A stretch of 64,000 bases of DNA from Liolophura sinensis (lineage: Eukaryota > Mollusca > Polyplacophora > Chitonida > Chitonidae), in assembly GCF_032854445.1 (NCBI RefSeq), contig NC_088299.1, forward strand, positions 16,485,608 to 16,549,607. The letters are read 5' to 3'. A program made the translations under genes and the position numbers. Under the pieces are notes generated by a model. It was not told the DNA's origin and ran no database searches. It saw nothing but the letters and a program-made list of their open reading frames with translations. Below are positions 44,701 through 56,700 of this stretch, piece after piece. Numbering within the stretch: the stretch's first letter is position 1; each line of letters begins with the position of its first letter.

Positions 44701-47700
44701 TAACGTGTACAGTGATAAATGTGCTGCATTCTTCACAACCTACGTGTACAACCATAAATGTGCTGTATTCTTCACAACCTATGTGTGCCATGTACTACTG
44801 TAAATGTGTGGTATTCTTCACAACCTACCATGTACATGTACAACAATAAATGTGCTGCATTCTTCACAACCTACTTGTACAACCATACATGTGCTGTATT
44901 CTTCACAACCTACGTGTGTCATGTACAACCATAAATGTGCGGTATTCTTCACAACCTACCATGTACAACCATAAATGTGCAGTATTCTTCAAAACTTAAG
45001 CTATATGTACTGTACATTAAAATGTCTTGAGTACGGCAAAACCAAATGGAACCAGAGTCAAAGACGGGGACTGATTGTTTATATATATTTGTACATGGAC
45101 AGAGATGTATTTGTTTATGTAACAACACTTTGCTCATGTGTCTGGTGTTGTAGTGATCTTGTGTGAAAGACATCATTGTAATAAACAAACATTCCAACGC
45201 CCTCAAACACACTGTGGTGAACTCTGGAAATATGTATTACATAAATATTAAAATTGTGTGTTGTGTAGCAGATGCTGTAGCATGCACAGTGGCTGTTTAC
45301 ATGCACAACCTACATGTACAAACATACACCTGGCTTGTACTACCTGGAATTTACACAGTCATATATATCTAGGTGTTGCTCTGTATATGGCTATACTGTA
45401 AAAACTGACTAATGAAAGGTGTTACAGTCATGTTCGCATCATGTACATTGAACAGCTATGCTCATTATAAAAGATAGAGTACATGGACATGTGTGTATGA
45501 ATAATGTTTGTTTAAAATATTGAGTTCAGGTCAGCGTGTTGGTGTGAGAAGCAGTAAGCTTGAGAAGAGTTAATACCAGCACCAGTGGCGAGTATGTGAT
45601 TGTTGTAGGTCACATGGCGGGTCTGCTCGTCGTGGATCAGTGAGGATTGCAACTTTCCAGTCAAGTTAGTCTTAATACCTGGCGATAATTGTAGACACAG
45701 GAGCACAAAGGGAAAGGTGAAAATCTTGATGTAACCTTTCACTAGAATAAAGCGGGTGTGCTGTGAACTGACACACAGTCATGTTTGCCTACAAGGGAGT
45801 GGGGCTGTAAAGGCAGATGAGTTTGAGGCAGGGAACAAGAGGCTGTGAAGCTAAGGGCTGCCTGCTCAGGTCTGGGCAAGGGGGATACTTTGTGGAGGTG
45901 TAGGGTTACCCCCTGCCCCATCCCTCTATCTCTCCCCATCCCCCTGCAGCAGTACATCTATATGGGAACAGACTTTTCTACCACAGCATCTCACAGTAAG
46001 TGGCTGAGAACTCAGTAGGCCAGTCACAAGGTGTATGATGTATGGGGCTGATAGATGGAACAGATCTGCAACAGTTTACTATGCACCACAACTCTACATT
46101 TTACAGGTTATGCTCCTGGTGTGTATATGTTGTGTATATGTTATATCCTCCCCCCACACCCAGTCTACATACATGTACATACATACATACATAGGTACAT
46201 ACAAATGCACTTGTAACATTGCAAGTATTAATGTGCAGTACCCACAATACTTGACAACGCTTCACCTCGTTTCTGTTAGTCAGAACGTTATGAAGTATTA
46301 AACAAATATTCATGGGTTGTACACATACATGTTTACACTGATATTTTGCTCAGTACAACATATGGGCTTTCTTGATATTCATCACTTCATTTTCTATTTG
46401 TTTTATATACATATGTGGCAGTGTGCATACAATATATTTCTACAGATCTAAAATTAAACTTCAGCACTCCTAAACTTCCTGGTCAGTGTTGTATATACAG
46501 GGTATGTGATTGAGAAATGGTAAGATATGTAAATACAGCACAGGTTACTATTGGAGTAAATGCAGGCTAACGTCAATGACTCGTAATACATGTGCCTTTT
46601 AATCCTTGTTACATTCTGTGGACTGTACATACATGTATTACTGTAATGAGGTGCATGCTGGGTGATGTATGTGTGCAGCTGTACATGTATGCGCAGTTTG
46701 CTGTAGATGTGATATGTACATGTACACATAGCCTAACAGTTCAGTTAGGAACAAGTTATATACAGTTATAGATGTCTGCGGCGTCCATATTCTGTGTGCT
46801 ACATACCAATGTATACACACAGGCCAACAGATCAGCTGGGAACAATTCAGTTACATATACATACACATGTAACCAGAATTGTTTTGCACATCTGCAGTGT
46901 CCCCTTTCTGATGCAGAACAAGATCTGTTTGAAAATGTGCTGGACCTTCAGAGACTGTTCAAGTATATAAACACAAATTATAGACGCTCTTATCATGTCA
47001 AGCTTTCTCAAGTACGATTTTTCATTTGTTTGCTGCAGCTATTTCATACCTGATTTCATATTCCTGTTTTACCTGTCCAGTATGAACTTCAAACAAACAA
47101 ACAAATACAAGAAGCAGAGAAGCAAACCTGTCTTTTCAATAACACAGAAACTGTACCCATGCACTAAGCACTTGTAGTGTACATTGTGTTTGCTCAACTC
47201 TTTTCATTAAATGTGAAGAGAAAAAAAATTAATGAAAGAATGTTTGAGGGAACATTTTCTTATTATAATAAACTTTTTAAATCAAATTTGTCTATGTATA
47301 GCCATGACTTGACAGCTGTGTAAACTTCTGTTTGGCATTTGAGAAATGTGGGAATTTGTTAATGGCTTAGTGTGTCATGCCAACCTCTCACTGCATTATA
47401 TAACAGCTTACATACCACTATCCTAATGTCCTGTAAAGTGGTCCATGCCATGACACAGTGGATGAGCTGTAGTGTGACACTGTGTACATGTACATAACAG
47501 CTTACATACCACTGCCCTCATGTCCTGTGAAGTGGTTCGTGCCATGCCACTGTGTACATGTATATAACAGCTTACATTCCACTATCCTAATGTCTTGTGA
47601 AGTGGTCCATGCCATGACACAGTGGATGAGCTGTAGTGTGACACTGTGTATATGTATATAACAGCTTACATACCACTGCCCTCATGTCCTGTGAAGTGGT

Positions 47701-50700
47701 TCGTGCCATGACACAGTGGATGAGCTGTAGTGTGACACTGTGTACATGTATATAACAGCTTACATACCACTGCCCTCATGTCCTGTGAAGTGGTTCGTGC
47801 CATGACACAGTGGATGAGCTGTAGTGTGACACTGTGTACATGTATATAACAACTTACATACCACTGTCCTCATGTCCTGTGAAGTGGTCCATGCCATGAC
47901 ACAGTGGATGAGCTGTAGTGTGACACTGTGTACATGTATATAACAACTTACATACCACTGTCCTCATGTCCTGTGAAGTGGTCCATGCCATGACACAGTG
48001 GATGAGCTGTAGTGTGACACTGTCTACATGTATATAACAACTTACATACCACTGCCCTCATGTCCTGTGAAGTGGTTCGTGCCATGACACAGTGAATGAG
48101 CTGTAGTGTGATACTGTGTACATGTATATAACAACTTACATACCACTGTCCTCATGTCCTGTGAAGTGGTCCATGCCATGACACAGTGAATGAGCTGTAG
48201 TGTGATACTGTGTACATGTACATAACAGCTTACATACCATTATCCTAATGTCCTGTGAAGTGGTCCATGCCATGACACAGTGGATGAGCTGTAGTGTGAT
48301 ACTGTGTACATGTATATAACAACTTACATACCACTGCCCTCATGTCCTGTGAAGTGGTCCGTGCCATGACACAGTGGATGAGCTGTAGTGTGACACTGTG
48401 TACATGTATATAACAACTTACATACCACTGCCCTCATGTCCTGTGAAGTGGTCCATGTCATGACACAGTGAATGAGCTGTAGTGTGACACTGTGTACATG
48501 TATATAACAACTTACATACCACTGCTCTCATGTCCTGTGAAGTGGTCCATGTCATGACACAGTGAATGAGCTGTAGTGTGACACTGTGTACATGTATATA
48601 ACAACTTACATACCACTGCCCTCATGTCCTGTGAAGTGGTCCATGCCATGACACAGTGGATGAGCTGTAGTGTGACACTGTGTACATGTATATAACAACT
48701 TACATACCACTGTCCTCATGTCCTGTGAAGTGGTCCATGCCATGACACAGTGAATGAGCTGTAGTGTGATACTGTGTGCATGTATATAATAGCTTACATA
48801 CCACTACCTTCATGTCCTGTGAAGTGGTCCGTGCCATGACACAGTGGATGAGCTGTAGTGTGACACTGTGTACGTGTATATAACAGCTTACATACCACTA
48901 TCCTCATGTCCTGTGAAGTGGTTCATGCCATGACACAGTGGATGAGCTGTAGTGTGACACTGTGTACATGTATATAATAGCTTACATACCACTATCCCCA
49001 TGTCCTGTGAAGTGGTTCGTGCCATGACACAGTGAATGAGCTGTAGTGTGATACTGTGTACATGTATATAACAACTTACATACCACTGTCCTCATGTCCT
49101 GTGAAGTGGTCCATGCCATGACACAGTGGATGAGCTGTAGTGTGACACTGTGTACATGTATATAACAACTTACATACCACTGCCCTCATGTCCTGTGAAG
49201 TGGTCCGTGCCATGACACAGTGGATGAGCTGTAGTGTGACACTGTGTACATGTATATAACAGCTTACATACCACTGCCCTCATGTCCTGTGAAGTGGTCC
49301 ATGCCATGACACAGTGGATGAGCTGTAGTGTGACACTGTGTACATGTATATAACAACTTACATACCACTGCCCTCATGTCCTGTGAAGTGGTTCGTGCCA
49401 TGACACAGTGGATGAGCTGTAGTGTGACACTGTGTACATGTATATAACAACTTACATACCACTATCCTCATGTCCTGTGAAGTGGTCCATGCCATGACAC
49501 AGTGGATGAGCTGTAGTGTGACACTGTCTACATGTATATAATAGCTTACATACCACTGCCCTCATGTCCTGTGAAGTGGTTCGTGCCATGACACAGTGGA
49601 TGAGCTGTAGTGTGACACTGTGTACATGTATATAACAGCTTACATACCACTATCCTCATGTCCTGTGAAGTGGTCCATGCCATGACACAGTGGATGAGCT
49701 GTAGTGTGACACTGTGTACGTGTATATAACAGCTTACATACCACTGCCCTCATGTCCTGTGAAGTGGTTCGTGCCATGACACAGTGGATGAGCTGTAGTG
49801 TGACACTGTGTACATGTATATAACAGCTTACATACCACTATTCTCATTATAACAATTTAGGTGTATATAACAACTTAGGTACATGTACCACTATCCTTGT
49901 TTTCTGTTAAGTTACCACTGTCCATTCCTCATGTCCTGTGAAGTTTTAGTGTAATGTGTGGTTGTTTTAGAGAACAAATGGTGTACAATGTATACATACA
50001 TGCATACATTAATCCATGTACACGTATAGTTAGAATAGTTTGTATTTCCATGAGATATGTAAGGAGACAGCAAGGTTGACTTTAAGCTTGTTCTCTGACA
50101 TTGTTTAATCTACCACCAAGCATACGGTATAAACATGTGTGAATGGTTTTAATGAAGCTGTCATGTTGTTACAATTAGTAAACCAATTTTTGTTGAATAT
50201 ACCTATACATATACATGTACTCTACTCACTTACATGTAACTGATTTTTACCTGAATTTACAGTGCCACATGCAAGGACTTTAATGCATGTATTTTCTGTC
50301 TGTTAGTTATAGACTATATTTTGTTGTACATTTTGTATCAAAGAACAACTTTTACATATATATTTTGTGTATACAGGTAGCTGTGTTGGTTAAGTTGTTA
50401 TGCCTGGGTTACTCACTTCCTTTGTGCGTTGTGAATGTGTGTCTGATATCACCTCATGTATATACGTGTACCTGTGCATCTACAGGGTTATGTGATAGTG
50501 ATCAGGACTGTGATAGGCACCCTGGCCAGGCTGACAAAGAAAAGGGCAGCTTCCCCAGAGCTTTGTCCCCCAGCTACTATCTCCTGTGGCATTCTATAGA
50601 TGTGAATCACTCTTCTACACGCCCAGACCCTCCTCTGATAGCAAGGTGGATCTATCCACTGATCCTACCCCTACCGGCCCACAGTGTACATGTACTGTAG

Positions 50701-53700
50701 GTGAAATTATAAACCCATGATTCACTGCCTTTTATTGTTACTATAATCTTTATAATGGAGGGCTCACATCATCTTCATGGGAATAGTGTGTTGTATTCTG
50801 AATAACTTTTTGGGGGCATCAAAGAAGGTGATCATCACAAGTCTGCTTGAAGTTTACTGGTGAAAAGTGTTGAAGAAAAGTGTTGAAGAAAGGCTTGCTA
50901 AAAACCTGTAACGTACCAACATTGGCTTTTGAACCACTCAAAGCTTTCCTATATGACTCGTTCAGCGCATAAAGCAGAGTGAATTGTAGGTCTATGTGTA
51001 AACTCTTTGATCTGACTGCACTTAACCTTTCATCCTTCTATATACATGCATATACTTGAGATGTCTTTTGGGTAACAAATGGGCCTACACCTACGTCCCC
51101 ATTAGCGTGCCCACTATAAAGTGTACTGCAGTGTACAGTACCTTGAATTGTTTTGGTGTTCATGCATTATTCTCCATGTATTCTGACATGACCAATCTGT
51201 ATCTATTTTTACAAATTTACCTTCATGGGTTGTTAGGTGGATGACAAATTGTCAACTTATGTGCATACATGTATATAGGTCATTCTGAGATGATTTGAAA
51301 ATCAGAGAGACCAAAACATATTTGTTTGAATCTGATTGGTAATAACTAAAACTGTGACTAACTTTGTAAAGGTAAATTTTAAGCTTTGCCATGTTTTGCC
51401 ATTTTGTTGCGTTTGGGACTTGATACTTTTCCAGATTTTGTATCAGAAGGTTATTTTGTATTGAAACTTTGTACATGGCTTCAGTGAAACATTTTACAGA
51501 ATGTTGGACTGATTTATGTATGATGGGTTCAAATTTAGAGGTGGATGAACACAAAGTGTACCACCAACCTTGGTTAGGATCATGTACCTGACAAACCTCC
51601 TGACTTGAAAGCCCCAGCTAATGCAGCCAGTACTTGATTCAAACACGTGACTTAGTACATGTACATGTATTGGGCGTTACCGAATCAGTTGTATGCATTT
51701 TATGATGTTGATACATGTACATGATTTTGCCACTGATTTACATGTACATGTATTTCTCAGATGTGTCTGTGTAAGTCTTCTGTTTCTGAGGCAGGCCTAC
51801 ATGTACATGTAACTTTTTGCTCTGGAGACCTGTTTCTGTGGTTTCCCTGTGATCTGTGTGGGATGTGGTATAACTTACCCAGGTCACTTATTTATACCCG
51901 CTGAGGTGTACACTGTTATTAGGTAGCAGCAGCTGTGTTATGATCACTGACAAGATAAACAGGACAGTAGCTTTTTGACACCGCTACATTTACAGTCTAC
52001 ATGTACATGTATGTGGTGAGCTGTATGGATTTGTAAGAACAAGTAAATATATATACTACATGTGTCCAATAGCCCATGTTCTACATGTATTATATGTAAA
52101 TTAATGTTTCATAAGTTACACAGTTTAAAATTTTTGAGCTTGTATTGATTACTCATGTGCTCTGTCTGGTTTATCCTGTGCTCTGCGTGGTATCCCCTGT
52201 TCTCTGGTTTATCCTGTGATCTGTGTGGTATCCCCTGTTCTCTGTCTGGTTTATCCTGTGATCTGTGTGGTGTCCACTGTTCTCTGTCTGGTTTATTCTG
52301 TGCTCTGCGTGGTATCCCCTGTTTCTCTGTCTGGTTTATCCTGTGATCTGTGTGGTATCCCCTGTTCTCTGTCTGGTTTATCCTGTGATCTGTGTGGTAT
52401 CCACTGTTCTCTGTCTGGTTTATCCTGTGCTCTGCGTGGTATCCCCTGTTCTCTGTCTGGTTTATCCTGTGCTCTGCGTGGTATCCCCTGTTCTCTGTCT
52501 GGTTTATCTTGTGCTCTGTGTGGTATCCACTGTTCTCTGTCTGGTTTATTCTGTGTTCTGCGTGGTATCCCCTGTTTCTCTGTCTGGTTTATCCTGTGAT
52601 CTGTGTGGTATCCCCTGTTCTCTGTCTGGTTTATCCTGTGCTCTGCGTGGTATCCCCTGTTCTCTGTCTGGTTTATCCTGTGCTCTGTGTGGTATCCACT
52701 GTTCTCTGTCTGGTTTATCCTGTGCTCTGCATGGTATCCCCTGTTCTCTGTGTGGTTTATCCTGTGCTCTGCGTGGTATCCCCTGTTCTCTGTCTGGTAT
52801 CCCCTGTTCTCTGTCTGGTTTATCTTGTGCTCTGTGTGGTATCCACTGTTCTCTGTCTGGTTTATTCTGTGATCTGCGTGGTATCCCCTGTTTCTCTGTC
52901 TGGTTTATCCTGTGATCTGCGTGGTATCCCCTGTTCTCTGTCTGGTTTCCCATGTGATCTGTCTGTTTTCCCCTGTGCTCTGTCTTGTTCCTTCTGGACT
53001 CTGTTTTCCCATGCGATCTGTCTAGTTTACCATGCGGTATGCCTAGTTGTGATGTGTCTGGTTTCCCCCTTGCGCTGTCAAGTTGTTATGTAATGTTCTG
53101 TTACATGTGCAGCACACGTCATCTGCAGTGTTTTATCCAGATCATAGGTACATATATTTGCATTCGGGTGTAATTTGCATGTGTAACAGTGTAATTATGG
53201 AAGAAGAACATACATGTACAGTATGTATGGTGTATGGTATGGTAACAGTCCTCGTAGTCTGCATGAGTTTTTAAAATTCTGCTGTTCTCTGCTTTATTTG
53301 GACACACGTGGATGACCATTTAGATGACCATGCAGCCCATTGTGCCTCTTGTACTGTGCCGCATTACACACAGATACATGTACATGGTAAGCAGCTATCA
53401 AACAGATTCCCTAGAGTTTTACTGTTTTATGTTGAGGAAACATATACAGTGAGTCACAGGCCTATTTCTGTAGTTTTGTGTACCTTAAATGACCCTAAAT
53501 TTTGTCCACGACTAACTTGCCCATTTTTCCTGATCCTCACACTTCTGTTGATTTTAGAAAGGTGTTTTGAGGTTTGCTTGAAACACAGGATGATATTCTA
53601 CTGGAAAATTTAAATTTCAGCACTAAGAATGATATTTTGTGACATTTATTTGCCTCTAAAAATGTACTTACGTGTGTGTGGACGAAATTTTAGGTCATTA

Positions 53701-56700
53701 AAGGTAGTTCAGGAGAGCATGTAGGTAAGATTTTGAAAGGGCAGAAGTTGTGCAATGCTTCTATTTTTATGACGGGCTATCTCTTAGGCATTTGTAAGAA
53801 TAACTATAGCCTCAGTGTTGTTTTCTAATCAGAAGTCATTAAAACTGGCTAAATGTCAGACAATGATGCATTCCACACATAGAGGTATCCAGGATGGGGA
53901 TAAGAGAGGCTTGTGCCCATATACATAGTACATGTCCATACACATGTCCATACACAGATCATGTACAGTAGACATGCATGCACATGGATGCCTGGTTATA
54001 GTGCTAGTTAGGTCTTTACTGACCAGAATACTGTTGTACCCTAGCCAGTGTCTTGGTGAAGTGAAATTCTCCTTCGACTTGGATGAAATTATGAATACGG
54101 TCAACAAAATAATGTACCTATACTTGCAGTGGATATTGTTTTCTGGTTAGCTGTGTCTGTCAACATGTCTCTAGTCTTATGTATAGCCAGATGTTCTTGT
54201 AAATCCGAGAAGTTTTGACTCGTGATATAGATATACCGTTCTTGGGTTTATTAACACGCCAGAAGTTGGGTTTATTAGCGTTATACATGAAGTTGCGTAT
54301 CCATAAGGATCATAGTATTAGCCTATTTCCTCGCCAACTTCTAAATGCCACTGATAGCAGTCAAAGATCTACATGTACACTTGTAAATAAGGAAAGACTA
54401 ATCATATAAAGAGAAGAAACAAGACTTATAAAGGAGCAATTACCATAGGGTTATACATGTAGGTCTTTGTACAATCTCCTCAATCAACATACATGTATAG
54501 TGACCATTACGGCATTCACTCTTCACATGTCCTTGATATGAAATACCTTGCTAGAAAAATAAAAAGGTGAAAATTCTTCATTAAAGTTGCATTGGCACTT
54601 ATTGAATGTTGTAAATGTATACATATGTGTGTGATTGTGTAATGGTCCTGGTGCGGAGAAGAGCGTTGTGGTAAGGTTTGGTTCAGGTAGACAAAGTGGT
54701 CAGTCAGGGTATGGTATTCTCTGTCTGCCACATGTCGCTCATGCTCACCAACTCCTACTCACTGCACTGGTTCACCCAGCAGGGATATATGTGTGTTTGT
54801 ACCACTGTATATCTTATTGAATTTATAATCTGCCTTTTCTTGGTCGATCTCCCGGAGGTGCCGCCTCTAAGGGACAGTGTCGTTTAGGGCAGATGTTGTC
54901 GCGCTTCGCCACACAGGTATGCGATTCTAATCGCCTCTGCCAAGCTAATATCCTTTCAGTCCAGTTGAAAGGTGTTTTTTTCTGTGTGGTATCAATTAGT
55001 GATTGGCTGTCTTTGTCCTGGCATGGGTGAAGCACATATCATGAGATGTGTGGTCAGAGGTGGAGGTGGCCAGGAGCAAGTGTTCACACTGTCTGTTTGT
55101 AAAGACTCTCCGTGTGTGGCATCGATCAGTTTAAAGTGATAAACTTACACTTCATTCTTCCAGGCTTGAACACGTCTCTGTCTGTGTAGAGAGGTCGAGC
55201 CTTTCCAACTTGAGCCTTGTACATCATACAATTATTATATACATGTGCAGTCCGTGTTGTATTTATGCACCTTGGCTTCATAACTTTCTGTATGTACATG
55301 TAATCTGAAAATTTCATCCTGAAAATGTTTTTGCATAGGCTAAAAAAAAAAAAGACAAACTACACAAAATACTTATGTAGTCCTCAGTAGCTTGGGACAG
55401 GAAAGATTCCCTGGTTCCAAATGTTCCTTTGGAGGATGTCAGTCCTCGGTCTAAATCATACATCTTTGACATGTGGCTGTGATGAGATTAAGCCACACTG
55501 AAATCATGGTATTGAGTCTGTACATATACATGGGTTCTCTGCTGTTTTTTCTGTCACTCTGACATAAATTTAGGGTGTTTTAAAGACAGTGGAACACTGC
55601 ATATAGTTCAACTCATGGTCGGCCTCAGATCATGCCTTACATTGTGGTTTTTTGGTCACCAGTGCCTTGTAGCTGTCCTGTTAAAAGTGTTACTCACTTC
55701 AGTTCTCTAAATTCTGGTATGTTACATGTGTTGCTCGCTTTAGATCAGGGAATTCTGGTGCACTTATAGTATAATTTATTTTCCAGTAAGTTGTTCTACA
55801 CTATTTGTCGTTAGCTTCCATTAACGTTTGAAAATCTGCTGGCATCCCAGGTGAAAACTTTTACGTGAGTTTCTTCCTGTATAATGAGTTTGTTTTGAGT
55901 AGTTTATCTGCCATAAATGTCACTACAGTTAAACACTTAAAGTAATTGGCAAGCCATTAAACCTGGTAGAGGTTAGCCTAAACTAGGACCAGAGGGTGAC
56001 CTATCTATAGGCCCATGACAAGGTTTAATTAAAATCCCAGAAAATTTCCTGGGTAATATCTAGTTTACACAAGCTCTCATTAAATAGTTTGAGGCTCAAG
56101 TGTTCCATGGACTGGTGTGTTGAGGGAAATAGACAGTAAATCGTCTGAACAGGGCACCTGCCACACAGACTTTACAGATATATGCCCTCACAGAAACTGT
56201 TTACACCTGCTGTATACATACATGTACATTGCCAGAATTTGTAAGGAATCACAAGTTTGGACCAGTTTGGAGTATTCCTAATCCAATTAGCCCTAGATTT
56301 CTACAATAAATTTCATGGTGTCTACAAATTTTAACGCAGATACTTATTGTTTGTTTGTATACCATGTACATGTACATGAAGGTGATGGAGAGGTGATACA
56401 AACACCGTGATGACAAATACCGTGTTGACAAATAAGCTGTGTTATGGACAGTTTTTAAACTTGTTGTGGATGCATCCAAAGTATGCCACTTAGTAGTGGA
56501 TCTCTGCAGCTTTGGAAGGAAATTTTATGGGTTGTACAGATTCTAGTCCTATATAGATAGTTTTCATATACATGTACATATGTTCATTTTACAAGAGGAG
56601 GTTTGTGGGCAATCATATGGTGATGACACGAATAAACTGTGCAAGTGACAACATCAATTATTTTATTTCAATCTATTTACACCTCTAGCAGACTTCTACA

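Noticed and set aside
47402-49845. CRISPR-like array
   Set aside because: Units are contiguous with no unique spacers, and the genome is eukaryotic; it is a tandem satellite.
52155-53093. Long open frames (up to 233 codons) of hydrophobic, cysteine-rich repeats
   Set aside because: They follow from a 42-bp tandem repeat without stops; all three plus frames and a minus frame are open, and the array lies within an intron.
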